Below are positions 1 through 10,311 of a stretch of DNA of 64,000 nucleotides, piece by piece (the stretch's first letter is position 1; each line of letters begins with the position of its first letter). The stretch is from Aurantiacibacter rhizosphaerae (GTDB lineage Bacteria; Pseudomonadota; Alphaproteobacteria; Sphingomonadales; Sphingomonadaceae). The DNA is taken from positions 558,001 to 622,000 of the forward strand of contig NZ_WUBR01000001.1 in assembly GCF_009807005.1 (NCBI RefSeq), in the 5' to 3' direction. The notes beneath the pieces were generated by a model. The model had not been told where the DNA came from and ran no database searches. It saw only the letters and a program-made list of their open reading frames with translations. The translations under genes were made by a program, and so were the position numbers.

Positions 1-2
1 GA

Positions 3-2084
3 GTCCTAAAGTCCTTGTTCCTCGTCAAATATGTCAAGGGCTTCAAACCGTCGGTTCGCAACATCGCAATTCTGCTTTTGTCGGAATTTGAGGCGGACCA
101 GACGTTAATGCGCCGCAAGATTGAGGAAGCGCTAAGCCGTTTGGAGAGAGAAACCTATATCCAGCGCAACGGCGAGGTCTACGAGTTCCTGACCAATGAA
201 GAGAAGGATGTCGAAGCCGAAATCAAGGCTCTCGACATCGATCCGTCCGAGCTCTCGAAAGAACTCGAAACCCTCGCATTCGATACCATTTTACGTCACC
301 GTAAAATCAAACATCTCGCGACGACTAGCGAATACCCTTTCACCCGAAAGCTGGATGATCACGCTGTAGGACGCGAATACGAGTTGGCCATCAATCTGGT
401 TTCACCCTTGAGCGATGAAGTCGAAAGCCCTGATGGCATTCGAATGAAGACTATGTCTCGCGAAGAGCTTGCGGTTGCTATGAACCCCGATGCGACCTTC
501 GTTCGCGACCTGATCCTTTTCAAGCAAACTGACAAGTTCATCCGCCAGTCACGCAGCGGCTCACCGCAGCCAGGACGTGATCGCATTGTCGCGGAAAAAG
601 GGGAGCAAAATAGTCGCCGCTTAAAAGACCTCGAAATGCGGCTCCGCAAATTGATGGGAAGCGCTCGCCTGTTCGTTAGAGGTGACGAACTCGAGATCGG
701 CGGTGAAGATGCTCAAGAGCGCATCGCCAAGGCGTTCCAATCGCTGGTCGATAAGGTTTACACCAATCTCCCGATGCTGCGCGGTGTTAGCTATACCGAG
801 GCCGATATCAACAAAGCGGTGCAAGCTGAAAGTGGGCTCTTTGGATCTGACGACACAGGGATCAATGAGGCCGAGCAAGACGTCCTCAGCTTCATCAATG
901 CGCAGGCACGCAACGGTGTAAAAGTCTCCGTCAAATATCTGGCTGATCGGTTCACGTCCAAACCCTACGGCTGGCCAATAACCGCAGTCCTTTGCCTTGC
1001 AGGTAGCCTGGTCGCGAGGGGCAAGATCGAAGCGCGACTGGACAGCGCTGTGAAGGAGGGACTGGATCTCGCCAAGGCGTTGAACAACAGCCACGCGCTT
1101 CCGAACATTTTGCTCACCCCACAAACGGAATTCACTGCCGCCGAAATTCGGCGAGCTAAGGAGCTCTATCAGGAACTCTTTGCTCACCCCTCCTCGGGAA
1201 CCGACGCGCGCAGTTTGGGTGCAGAATGGACTGCAAGCATTGATGTGCTTGAAGCCGAGGTGGACGAACTTGTTCGCCAATCGCACCGCTACCCGTTCCT
1301 GACTTCGCTCGAGCCACTCAATGAGCTGCTGCGGAGCATGAAAGGCAAACCGGCGAACTGGTATATTTCAGAGGCGCCTAAGCGCGAGGATGACCTTCTG
1401 AACGCGAAGGAGGATATCCTCGACAAGGTGAAGTCCTTCATGGGCGGCGCACAAAAGGACATCTACGACGACGCCCGCGATATGCTCGCCGGCCAATCTG
1501 CCAACATCGACTATGTCGATCCTGATGCTGGTGCAAAGCTGAGTGCCGCATTGGAGGATCCGAACTGTTTCAAAGGATCGACGATCCAGAACATCAAGTC
1601 CGATCTTTTTGATCTGAAAAACAAGGTCGAACTCAAGGTGCTTGAGGAGCGCAAAGCTGTCATCGCAGAAGTCGAAGACGTTTCAGCGAAGATCGCTCAA
1701 ATGCCGGACTTCCAGGCGCTCGATACTGACCAACAGGCGCGCATCACCGCGCGCATTGATAGCCACAAAGAAGGCCTCGATACGGTCACTTTGATTCCCG
1801 TACTGCGCGATCGCGCCAATGGTGCACGCACCAACCTGCTATCAGATGTTGTCACTGAATTAGATCGTCTCGCGCGCCCAGCACCGGCGACTCAGCCGCA
1901 GCCAGGCCAATCCGACGGGCCAGCGCCCGCACCGCAGGCTCCCACAACGATCCTTGCCTCGCAGTTGAAGGTCGCAGCCCCGAAAACGCTGTTGACCGAT
2001 GAGACCGACGTTGATGAGTACCTTGATGCGATGAAAAGTGCCCTGCTGAACGAAATCCGAGCAGGCAAAAAGGTGATCGTCTAG
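3..2084 (+). CDS. brxC: BREX P-loop protein BrxC, C-terminal part (5' end outside window)
   Basis: The reading frame is open to the left edge, so the gene is cut there. About 693 residues of a protein that is usually near 1200 residues are visible, and the N-terminal P-loop ATPase part is missing. The visible part is largely helical and charged (coiled-coil-like stretches around the middle and before residue 600) and ends with a Pro/Ala-rich linker and a short conserved tail. BrxC is an ATPase of the BREX phage-exclusion complex. Identity rests on the similarity of its opening segment (SLFLVKYVKGFKPSVRNIAI) to remembered BrxC proteins and on its place before pglX, pglZ and brxL. brxA and brxB are expected to the left. 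The TAG stop shares its G with the next start codon. Confidence 0.88.
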   Translation, partial: VLKSLFLVKYVKGFKPSVRNIAILLLSEFEADQTLMRRKIEEALSRLERETYIQRNGEVYEFLTNEEKDVEAEIKALDIDPSELSKELETLAFDTILRHRKIKHLATTSEYPFTRKLDDHAVGREYELAINLVSPLSDEVESPDGIRMKTMSREELAVAMNPDATFVRDLILFKQTDKFIRQSRSGSPQPGRDRIVAEKGEQNSRRLKDLEMRLRKLMGSARLFVRGDELEIGGEDAQERIAKAFQSLVDKVYTNLPMLRGVSYTEADINKAVQAESGLFGSDDTGINEAEQDVLSFINAQARNGVKVSVKYLADRFTSKPYGWPITAVLCLAGSLVARGKIEARLDSAVKEGLDLAKALNNSHALPNILLTPQTEFTAAEIRRAKELYQELFAHPSSGTDARSLGAEWTASIDVLEAEVDELVRQSHRYPFLTSLEPLNELLRSMKGKPANWYISEAPKREDDLLNAKEDILDKVKSFMGGAQKDIYDDARDMLAGQSANIDYVDPDAGAKLSAALEDPNCFKGSTIQNIKSDLFDLKNKVELKVLEERKAVIAEVEDVSAKIAQMPDFQALDTDQQARITARIDSHKEGLDTVTLIPVLRDRANGARTNLLSDVVTELDRLARPAPATQPQPGQSDGPAPAPQAPTTILASQLKVAAPKTLLTDETDVDEYLDAMKSALLNEIRAGKKVIV

Positions 2085-3274
2085 TGATAGCCAATCTTGA
2101 ATTCGAGAACTTTGCCGTATTCGAACACCTGGACCTTTCTCTTTCCCCTCGGGTCAATGTTGTCATTGGATCAAACGGGACTGGGAAAACACTTCTATTG
2201 AAGGCTATCTATGGCTTGGGCCTTATGGCCGACGGTCAGTATCCTGATCGCTCCGACGACGGATTTGTGGCATCTGCATCGGGCAAATTTCTGCGCATAT
2301 TTTCAACTGAGGAAGATAGAGTTGGGACCCTTTCATCCAAAGGGATACAATCGCAGACTCGGCTGCGACTGGTGAGCGCTGATGGATCCGCCACGGAAGT
2401 GACTTTCGGCGCGAGGTCTCAGTATATGAATTTTTCCGCCGACACTGTGACACCGAAGTCTGCAAACACGCCGGTCTACATTCCGACGAAAGAAGTGCTT
2501 TCCTTAGTTCGTGGCATTCGCCACCCGAAACATGATCGCGCCACTGTCGAGATGATATTCGATGATGGCTATCTGAACCTTGCAGAACTTCTCGTGAAGC
2601 CCGGCTTCGACGAGAAGACATCTGATCTCCTCGAAGATCCAAGACTCTCTAATGTGATCCGCGATCTGGTTGCTCTTGTAGGAGGGCGATATCGCGAAAA
2701 CAATGACGGTGGGTTCGGGTTTCAGCCCGGACAATATGAAGAACGGGCCCAGGCTACTACGGACGGCGGTGAGGCGAAATCTAGAGCTCAAATCGCAAAG
2801 GCATATCAAGACTCGACCGAGACCAGATTTGTCTCAACCGACGTCGAGGGATTTCCCACTGGAATGACCGCTGAAGGATATCGAAAAATCGGTGTTCTTC
2901 ATCGCTTGCTGTGCAACGGATCTATTAACCCAGGCAACACAGGGACCCTTCTTTGGGATGAGCCCGAGTCGAACCTGAATCCAAAACTGATGAAAAAGTT
3001 GGTTCAGGTGCTATTGGAACTCTCCCGAAACGGGCAGCAAATCATTCTCGCTACCCACGACTATGTCCTGTTGAAGTGGCTAGACCTTCTTATGGACGAA
3101 GGGAAAGAAGACCATATCCGTTTTCACGCTATTTATCAGGACCCTGACACACAGAAAATGAGCGTCGAAAGCGCGGATAGCTATGCGCTCATTTCCAAGA
3201 CGGCCATATCGGACACCTTCGCGGAGCTATTTGATGAGGACATGGCTCGCGCGCTCGAGGTTACGAACACATGA
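2084..3274 (+). CDS. AAA/ABC-type ATPase (RecF/OLD-like) nested in the BREX operon
   Basis: The 396-residue protein has a Walker A motif GSNGTGKT at residues 29-36, a Walker B in LLWDEPESNLNP (about 288-299), and an H-loop-like LATHD shortly after (about 323). This is the layout of SMC/RecF/OLD-type ATPases (AAA_21-like). The GTG start overlaps the brxC stop in TAGTG, and its stop overlaps the next gene in ATGA, so translation is probably coupled. It is not one of the six core BREX type 1 genes. With the next gene it forms an ATPase plus nuclease pair, reminiscent of two-gene systems such as PARIS, Septu or OLD-like modules. Family assignment beyond ATPase is inference. Confidence 0.8.
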   Translation: MIANLEFENFAVFEHLDLSLSPRVNVVIGSNGTGKTLLLKAIYGLGLMADGQYPDRSDDGFVASASGKFLRIFSTEEDRVGTLSSKGIQSQTRLRLVSADGSATEVTFGARSQYMNFSADTVTPKSANTPVYIPTKEVLSLVRGIRHPKHDRATVEMIFDDGYLNLAELLVKPGFDEKTSDLLEDPRLSNVIRDLVALVGGRYRENNDGGFGFQPGQYEERAQATTDGGEAKSRAQIAKAYQDSTETRFVSTDVEGFPTGMTAEGYRKIGVLHRLLCNGSINPGNTGTLLWDEPESNLNPKLMKKLVQVLLELSRNGQQIILATHDYVLLKWLDLLMDEGKEDHIRFHAIYQDPDTQKMSVESADSYALISKTAISDTFAELFDEDMARALEVTNT

Positions 3275-3822
3275 AGCTGTATAAAGCCGAGGAAAATGCT
3301 GATCTCGAATTTTCTTTTCCAGATGAAGCGAAATGGGATGAACTTGACAAGCAGGGGGTGAAGCTCCCGGTTCAAATGAAATTTGTCGATCTCGTTATCG
3401 AACGAGAGAACGACATTTTGCTTGTTGAAATCAAGGATCCTTCGAACAAGAGAACCCCAGCGGATGAGCGCGCAAGATATTTCAAGAGGCTCTCGGACAA
3501 TTCAATCTTAACTCAGGAATTAACGCCGAAAGCACGCAGTTCATACACGTTTTTGCACTTGATGGAGCGCGACACGAAACCGTTCAAATATGTCGTGCTC
3601 ATCGGTCTAGATGCGTACGATCCGTCTCAGCAGAAGGCCTTGCTTACAGGATTCAAAGATCGCCTTCTGGCAGACATTCGCTGTGAAACAGACACTCCCT
3701 GGCGGCGGCAACACATAGCTGACTGCGTTGTGATGTCCGTCGATGTTTGGAACAAAACATTCGTCGATTGGCCTGTAGCCCGAGTTGCCGAAGTGGCTCC
3801 TATTGCGGAGGTCGGAGCCTGA
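3271..3822 (+). CDS. Predicted small PD-(D/E)XK-type nuclease, partner of the upstream ATPase
   Basis: I do not recognise a named family for this 183-residue protein. It carries a compact motif FVDLVIERENDILLVEIKDP, with D40, E53 and K55 spaced like the D...ExK core of PD-(D/E)XK nucleases, set in alternating hydrophobic beta-like stretches. The start overlaps the ATPase stop (ATGA) and its own stop overlaps the pglX start (TGATG). The likely role is the effector or DNA-cleaving subunit working with the ATPase. The nuclease call rests on the motif alone. An alternative is a structural protein that has kept the fold. Confidence 0.6.
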   Translation: MKLYKAEENADLEFSFPDEAKWDELDKQGVKLPVQMKFVDLVIERENDILLVEIKDPSNKRTPADERARYFKRLSDNSILTQELTPKARSSYTFLHLMERDTKPFKYVVLIGLDAYDPSQQKALLTGFKDRLLADIRCETDTPWRRQHIADCVVMSVDVWNKTFVDWPVARVAEVAPIAEVGA

Positions 3823-6800
3823 TGGATACCACAAAGCTCAGGAAATTTGCTCAATTTGCGCGGAGTACCTTGATTGATCAAGTTGCCGCAAGGCTGGAAT
3901 CCGTCTTGAGCGACGGCTCGTCGGCTCGGCGTGAATACCCAAAAGCCTTCAAGAAGCTTGAGGCACTAGTTGGCAAACTCGGACGAGAGCAAGTTGTCGA
4001 AAAGGTCGCCTACACCTGGTTCAACCGCTTCACTGCTTTGCGGTACATGGATGTAAACGGTCTCTCCCCGGTTCGCGTTGTGTCTCCGTCCGTTGGTCAA
4101 TTTCAACCGGAAATACTCTCGGATGCGAAGTCGGGGAGTATCAACGAGCAAATCGTCCCCGAAATCACTAGAGAAAAGGTCCTTAGCCTATTGGATGGTC
4201 GCGCCTCTAGCCCTGACCCGCAGGGAGAGGCTTTCCGACTGCTTGTCGTTGCTGCATGCAACTATTGGCACGACGCTATGCCATTTATGTTCGAACGCAT
4301 CGACGATTACGCCGAGCTTTTAATGCCTTCGGACCTGCAGTCCAACGCTTCGATCCTTGCATACCTTCGTGAGGCAATGACACCTGACGTTTGTGAAGAC
4401 GTCGAGATCATTGGCTGGCTCTACCAGTTCTATATTTCAGAGAAGAAGGATCAGGTTTTTGCGGGCCTTAAGAAGAACCAGAAGATCACGGCCGAGAATA
4501 TCCCTGCCGCAACACAGCTGTTCACGCCGCATTGGATTGTCCGCTACCTGGTGGAGAACTCGCTGGGACGGCTCTGGCTACTGAACAATCCGCAAAGCGG
4601 GCTGGCGGCCAAGATGGACTACTACATCGCGCCAGAAGAGCCCGAGACGGATTTCCTGCGTATCACCAAGCCCGAAGAGATCCGCATCTGCGATCCGGCG
4701 GTGGGCTCGGGGCACATGCTGACCTATGCCTTTGACCTGCTCTACGCCATCTACGAGGAAGAAGGATACGATCCGACCGAGATCCCCGAACTAATTCTCA
4801 AGCATAATCTGACCGGGGTTGAGATTGACGACCGCGCAGGCGCGCTGGCGGCCTTTGCGCTGGCGATGAAGGCCGCGGGCAAGCTAGGTCGGCGGCGGTT
4901 CCTGCGGATGGAGCCGACGCCCAACATCTGCGTATTGCAAGAAAGTCGTTTCCAAATCAGCGAGTTCAACGACTTCCTTGCTGAACTAGGGTATGATCTC
5001 AACGTTGACCGAGTGGCTTATGGACTGTCGAATACTCCTCTGATCCTCGATGAATTGTGGCGCAGCGTCAGCCGCTATCTGAAGCATGCTGAGACGAAAG
5101 TGTTTGAGGATACCTTTGAAAACGCGGTTGATGAGTTCGATGACTCGATCGTTTGCGAGATCGGAATGTTTCAAGAGGCATCGCAAAACCCATTCTTGGC
5201 GGCACAGATCAAAGACACCCGCGCACAGCTTTTGTCCATTGCCGCATCCGATAGAAACGTCCGGGATCGAAAGAAGCTGGAGGCCGAGTTCGGGAAACGC
5301 GCGAAGTCATCCAACATCGCTGGGCGGCTGGCAAAGATTGGAAACTCATATGCCAAGCATAGGTCTGATGCGACTTATCGAATGGAGCTTGAGGCGCTGG
5401 TGGAGCGCGTTGAAGAGGCGAGCGGCGCACCCGAGGCTTACGCCCAACTGGAGCAGGTAGGCCAAAGCCTATCAAAAGCCATCGCTTTCCATAGTGCGCT
5501 TTGGGCGACGGTCCTGCAGTTCGCACAGGCCAAGAACTTCGGATCTCTGATTGTGCCGAAACTACGCGATCCGGCCAAGACGCTGCGGATTATAGAAGCA
5601 CGGGATTTCGGCGGCGACTTGCTGCTGAAAGAAGTGCAGGAGCGCTTAATCTCAGTGCTGCGAATGGCAGAGGCGCTGTCGTCTAAGTATCACGTGGTGG
5701 TGACCAACCCGCCTTATGCGAGCGCGACGGGACTAAACTCAAAGCTTTCCGCATTCGTGAAAGGCGAGTATCCAGATAGCAAAGCGGATCTCATGACATG
5801 TTTCATGGAACGCGCAGGTATCCTTACAGTGCCTTTGGGCTACTGGGGGATGATTAATTTGCCATCATGGATGTTCATCTCGTCGTTCGAGAAGTTACGT
5901 ATCAAACTATTGGAGAATTCGTCCATTAGTTCGCTCGTTCATTTGGGGCGGGGAATATTCGGCTCAGACTTCGGCACCGTCGCTTTTGTTGTGCGCGACG
6001 TGAAGCCCAATGGGCGCACGATCGGAGCCTTTCGCCGTCTTTTTGAACGCCATGTGCATGTTCGCACGCCAGAGCAAATTCGAAATCTTTTCTTGGAAAA
6101 GGATTTTGGCAAATTTTCGCGCCTGCAATCCCAACTTCAAAGAATTCCCGGAAATCCGATTGCCTACTGGGCAAGCGACAAGATAGTTGCCCTCTTTGAC
6201 GACCCCGAGACTTATTTGAGTAGAAGCTTAAACCTCAGAGAAGGCATCAATACAGGAGACAATGAGAGGTTCTTGAGGGTTTGGCACGAAGTGTCGGACT
6301 TATCATTCGACAGAAATATTTCAGATAATCCCATCGAAACGAAGTGGAAACGTCACCGTAAGGGAGGCCCGTTTCGAAAATGGTACGGGAACGGTGAGTT
6401 TGCGCTCAATTGGGGGAAGACTGGACAAGAAATCCATGCCTTTCACGATCTGCCGCTCGACTACCGGGGCGCTCCGATGCGAGGGAAACAGTTCTTTCTG
6501 AAGGAGGCAGCATCTTGGACTCGCGTAAGTTCTGGAGACTTCGCAATCCGACACTCTTACCCTGGAGAGACTTTCGATTCCACTGCCCCCTCAATATTCG
6601 GTGATCATCAAGATCTTTTGGTCGCAGAAGCGTTCCTGAATGGCCCAATCTCGCGTTTTCTCTTGGGTATCCTTAGCCAAACGATTGACTTCAGACTGAC
6701 TGGACTGGGTCGACTTCCATTGAAGCTGCCGACGGCATCGCGCCATGCAATTGCTTCGGCTACGGGAAAAATCATTGACCTCGCCCGCGTCGATTGGGAC

Positions 6801-7808
6801 GCCTACGAAACCTCCTGGGATTTCACCGCGCTCCCACTTCTCTCGCCCGATCATCGTGACGAGACGCTGGAGGACAGCTACACCACCCTCCGCGCCCATT
6901 GGCAGTCCATGACGGACGAGATGCAGGCCCTTGAGGAAGAGAACAACCGCATCTTCATCGACGCCTATGGTCTGCAAGACGAGTTGACCCCCGAGGTGCC
7001 GATCGAGGAGATCACCCTCACCTGCAACCCTGCCTATCGCTATGGCGTGAAGATCTCCGAGGACGACCGCGAGGTCCGCCTGCGCGCCGACACGATGGCC
7101 GAGTTCCTTAGCTACGCCGTGGGCTGCATGTTCGGACGCTACAGCCTCGACGCGCCGGGCCTGATCCTCGCCAATCAAGGCGAGACACTGGCCGGCTACC
7201 TCGACCGCGTGCCTGAACCGAGTTTCATGCCGGACGAAGACAACGTCATCCCTGTGCTGGACGAAAACTGGTTTCCCGATGACATCACCGAACGCTTCCG
7301 CCAGTTTCTGCGCTTGACCTTCGGCGAGGACCATTTCCGCGAGAACCTGAAGTTCATCGAGGACAGCCTGGGCAAGGACATCCGCAAATACTTCACCAAG
7401 GATTTCTATTCCGACCACGTAAAGCGCTACAAGAAGCGCCCGATCTACTGGATGGTCGCCTCTCCCAAAGGCACCTTCAACGCGCTAATTTACATGCACC
7501 GCTATCGGGGCGATACGGTGTCAGTCATCCTCAACGATTACCTGCGCGAGTTTATCACGAAGCTTGAGGGGGAGCGTACACGGTTAGAGAAGCTCTCCGA
7601 CGATCCTGCCGCTAGCCAAGGTCAGAAGACCAAAGCACTGAAGGATGCTGCCAAAGTCGCCAAGCAGATCGATGAGCTGAACGAATGGGAACGCGACGTG
7701 ATCTTCCCACTTGCGCAGCGCAAGATCGAGATCGATCTCGATGACGGGGTTAAAGCGAACTATCCGAAGTTCGGTTCTGCCCTGAAGAAGATCGCTGGGT
7801 TGAGCTGA
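3822..7808 (+). CDS. pglX: BREX adenine-specific DNA methyltransferase PglX
   Basis: PglX marks host DNA by N6-adenine methylation at a BREX-specific non-palindromic site and is needed for both protection and exclusion. The 1328-residue protein shows the SAM-binding motif DPAVGSGHML (about residues 291-300) and the catalytic NPPY (about 629-632) of gamma-type N6-adenine methyltransferases. The start chosen is the ATG at 3822, giving the typical opening MDTTKLRKFAQFARSTL. An in-frame start further upstream would lie inside the preceding gene. The middle-to-late part (roughly 5.7-6.75 kb), where the target-recognition region should lie, is visibly more AT-rich than the flanks. The stop overlaps pglZ in TGATG. 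Confidence 0.95.
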   Translation: MDTTKLRKFAQFARSTLIDQVAARLESVLSDGSSARREYPKAFKKLEALVGKLGREQVVEKVAYTWFNRFTALRYMDVNGLSPVRVVSPSVGQFQPEILSDAKSGSINEQIVPEITREKVLSLLDGRASSPDPQGEAFRLLVVAACNYWHDAMPFMFERIDDYAELLMPSDLQSNASILAYLREAMTPDVCEDVEIIGWLYQFYISEKKDQVFAGLKKNQKITAENIPAATQLFTPHWIVRYLVENSLGRLWLLNNPQSGLAAKMDYYIAPEEPETDFLRITKPEEIRICDPAVGSGHMLTYAFDLLYAIYEEEGYDPTEIPELILKHNLTGVEIDDRAGALAAFALAMKAAGKLGRRRFLRMEPTPNICVLQESRFQISEFNDFLAELGYDLNVDRVAYGLSNTPLILDELWRSVSRYLKHAETKVFEDTFENAVDEFDDSIVCEIGMFQEASQNPFLAAQIKDTRAQLLSIAASDRNVRDRKKLEAEFGKRAKSSNIAGRLAKIGNSYAKHRSDATYRMELEALVERVEEASGAPEAYAQLEQVGQSLSKAIAFHSALWATVLQFAQAKNFGSLIVPKLRDPAKTLRIIEARDFGGDLLLKEVQERLISVLRMAEALSSKYHVVVTNPPYASATGLNSKLSAFVKGEYPDSKADLMTCFMERAGILTVPLGYWGMINLPSWMFISSFEKLRIKLLENSSISSLVHLGRGIFGSDFGTVAFVVRDVKPNGRTIGAFRRLFERHVHVRTPEQIRNLFLEKDFGKFSRLQSQLQRIPGNPIAYWASDKIVALFDDPETYLSRSLNLREGINTGDNERFLRVWHEVSDLSFDRNISDNPIETKWKRHRKGGPFRKWYGNGEFALNWGKTGQEIHAFHDLPLDYRGAPMRGKQFFLKEAASWTRVSSGDFAIRHSYPGETFDSTAPSIFGDHQDLLVAEAFLNGPISRFLLGILSQTIDFRLTGLGRLPLKLPTASRHAIASATGKIIDLARVDWDAYETSWDFTALPLLSPDHRDETLEDSYTTLRAHWQSMTDEMQALEEENNRIFIDAYGLQDELTPEVPIEEITLTCNPAYRYGVKISEDDREVRLRADTMAEFLSYAVGCMFGRYSLDAPGLILANQGETLAGYLDRVPEPSFMPDEDNVIPVLDENWFPDDITERFRQFLRLTFGEDHFRENLKFIEDSLGKDIRKYFTKDFYSDHVKRYKKRPIYWMVASPKGTFNALIYMHRYRGDTVSVILNDYLREFITKLEGERTRLEKLSDDPAASQGQKTKALKDAAKVAKQIDELNEWERDVIFPLAQRKIEIDLDDGVKANYPKFGSALKKIAGLS

Positions 7809-10303
7809 TGTCAGACCGTATCGAAACGGGCCTTAAGCTGCTCTTCGACGAGCACCGGATAGTGTTCTGGTACGATGCAGCGCGCGACATGCGGGGTGAA
7901 TTTGACGCTGTTGATCTGCCAGACGTGCAGAAGGTCGAAATCACGAACAACGAATTCGGTCTGAAATACCGGATGCTGCGGCAAGAGCCTCGCCAGAAGT
8001 TTCTGGTGTTTCACGATGGGCCCGCGCCTGAAATGGCCGACAATTGGCTGCTGGATCTGTATTTCGCCGGTGGTGTGTTCAAAGCCGATCAGGCGGCAAT
8101 CTGGCTTGCGGAACTGGGCCTGCCGCTGCAGTTTGAAGACGTGGTGCGCGACCATATGGAGTTTTACCGCTCCAAAGTTCGCATCGAAGCGCTGAAGCAG
8201 TCGGTCACTCCTTCAGACACAAAGAGCGAAGTGTTACGCCGTATGCTCGCCGTATGCGCAGGTGCTCAGGGTGCCTTGGATACGGTCATCGAGGAGCTGC
8301 TGGCAGAGCTCGCAGACGATCGTCACGACGCTATGCGCCTGATTGAACGCTCCGGCCTGACAGAGTTCTTCTGGAAGCAGGTTGAGAATGCCTACGGTTA
8401 TCTAAGCGAAGAGCCCGATTTCGAAGACTTCGCGATAACACTGTTCCAGTCCTGTTATGCCCGCGCTCTAGGTGACGATGGCAAGCTGAATGGCGAGGCC
8501 CTGCTTGTTTTCCGCCGCTGGAAGAACAATCGCCTATGGTCAACCGCATTTGAAACGCTGAGCGGTAAGTATCAGGACCTCCTGAAAATCCCTGAGGATG
8601 TCCAAAACCGCGACATCAAGATTTTAGGTGCGATTGATCACTTCGAGGAAATAGATCGCCATATCATCCGCTCTCTCGTTCGTGAGATGGCAAGTCAGAC
8701 GGTGTCATCAGCTGAGGTATTGAAAGCTGTTCGGGAGCGGAGACAAAGCCATTGGTATCCGACCTACGAGGATATCTACCAGGCCATCGGCTATGCCACG
8801 GAATTCCAGCAGGCCTTTGCTGAGGCAAACTTGACAATGACCTCCCCCGCTGAGGGTGTGAAGCGCTATGTTTCCCACTGGTTCAAGATCGACCAACTCT
8901 ACCGCAAATTCATCTATCATATGCAAAAGAGCGGCCAAGCCTCGCTCCTCAGCGCGCTCTTCGAGAGCGTCGAAAACCGGTATACGACTAATTTCCTTCA
9001 GGCTGTGAACGATGCTTGGCAAGACCAGATTGCTGAGCTCAACCACTGGAAGATCTCGGACTTCGCGCACCAGACCAGCTTCTACATGGACCAGGCCGCA
9101 GAATTCCGCCGCCGAGATCAGAAGGTGGTGGTGATTATCTCGGACGCCTTGCGCTATGAGATTGCAGAAGAAGCCCTGCGCGAAATCCGCAAACTGAACA
9201 GGTTCGACGCCGAGCTCGAACCGATGATTTCTGCTCTGCCCAGCTACACGCAGCTTGGCATGGCGGCGCTCTTACCAAACAAGGATCTAACGCTGGAAGC
9301 GGACGCAAGTGTGTCTTCTTTCGGCCTACCCACTCAGGGAACCGTCAATCGCGAAAAGGTTCTGGGAATGGGACGCTCGGGCGATCGAGCCAAAGCCATG
9401 AAAGCTGATGATTTTATGAGCTTGAAAGCGGATCAGGGCAAAGAGATCTTCCGCGATCATGACATTCTTTATCTTTATCACAACCGGGTCGACAACATTG
9501 GCGATAAGCTAGCCACTGAGGAGCACACGGCCGAAGCTGCCCAGGACGCCATCGAGGATCTGACCAAGCTTGTCCGCAAACTCACGACAGCCAACTTCTC
9601 GAACATCTTGGTGACGGCAGATCACGGCTTTATCTATCAACACCGCGCCTTGGATGAGACAGAATTTTCGATCGCGGTCCCAGCGGGCGCTGAAATTCTC
9701 GTCAAAAACCGCCGGTTCATTATCGGCCGCGATCTTGATGAGACTTCAGGTATGAAGAAGTTCTCTTCAGCCGACCTAGGACTGGCAGGGGACTTGGATG
9801 TGCTTTTGCCAAACTCCATCAATCGTATGCGCGTCAAAGGATCGGGCAGTCGGTTTGTGCATGGCGGAGCGACACTTCAGGAAATCGTCATTCCTGTGAT
9901 CCGTGTCGGGAAGAAACGCGACGCAGATGTCGAGAAGGTTGAAGTTCAGATCATTGTTGCCGGAAAGAGTTTAATTTCGTCCGGACAAACTTCGGTCACT
10001 CTCTATCAGGCTCAGCCCGTCTCAGAAAAGCAGCAGCAACGGGACCTTCTTGCTGGCATTTACGCCTCGGACGGCACACTCATCTCTGATGAGCATGCTC
10101 TCACCTTCGACTACACTTCGCAAAATGCACGCGAACGCGAGCTGCCACTCAAGTTCCTTCTTTCCCGGGACGCGGACCGCTTCAACAATCAAGACGTTCT
10201 GCTCAAGCTTCGCGAGCGCGTCGGCAAGACAAGCCATTATGAAGATTACACAAGTCACCGCTTCCAATTGCGCCGTGGCATATCGACAGATTTCGACTTT
10301 TAG
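7808..10303 (+). CDS. pglZ: BREX alkaline-phosphatase-superfamily protein PglZ
   Basis: This 831-residue protein has the usual length for BREX type 1 PglZ. The phosphatase-superfamily core is seen as VVVIISDALRYEIAEE (about 440-456), with the metal-binding Asp, and ILVTADHGF (about 599-607), with the second metal-binding Asp-His. PglZ is an obligatory BREX component and interacts with PglX; its exact reaction is not settled. It is translationally coupled to pglX (TGATG) and followed after 8 bases by brxL. Confidence 0.94.
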   Translation: MSDRIETGLKLLFDEHRIVFWYDAARDMRGEFDAVDLPDVQKVEITNNEFGLKYRMLRQEPRQKFLVFHDGPAPEMADNWLLDLYFAGGVFKADQAAIWLAELGLPLQFEDVVRDHMEFYRSKVRIEALKQSVTPSDTKSEVLRRMLAVCAGAQGALDTVIEELLAELADDRHDAMRLIERSGLTEFFWKQVENAYGYLSEEPDFEDFAITLFQSCYARALGDDGKLNGEALLVFRRWKNNRLWSTAFETLSGKYQDLLKIPEDVQNRDIKILGAIDHFEEIDRHIIRSLVREMASQTVSSAEVLKAVRERRQSHWYPTYEDIYQAIGYATEFQQAFAEANLTMTSPAEGVKRYVSHWFKIDQLYRKFIYHMQKSGQASLLSALFESVENRYTTNFLQAVNDAWQDQIAELNHWKISDFAHQTSFYMDQAAEFRRRDQKVVVIISDALRYEIAEEALREIRKLNRFDAELEPMISALPSYTQLGMAALLPNKDLTLEADASVSSFGLPTQGTVNREKVLGMGRSGDRAKAMKADDFMSLKADQGKEIFRDHDILYLYHNRVDNIGDKLATEEHTAEAAQDAIEDLTKLVRKLTTANFSNILVTADHGFIYQHRALDETEFSIAVPAGAEILVKNRRFIIGRDLDETSGMKKFSSADLGLAGDLDVLLPNSINRMRVKGSGSRFVHGGATLQEIVIPVIRVGKKRDADVEKVEVQIIVAGKSLISSGQTSVTLYQAQPVSEKQQQRDLLAGIYASDGTLISDEHALTFDYTSQNARERELPLKFLLSRDADRFNNQDVLLKLRERVGKTSHYEDYTSHRFQLRRGISTDFDF

Positions 10304-10311
10304 GGACACTC

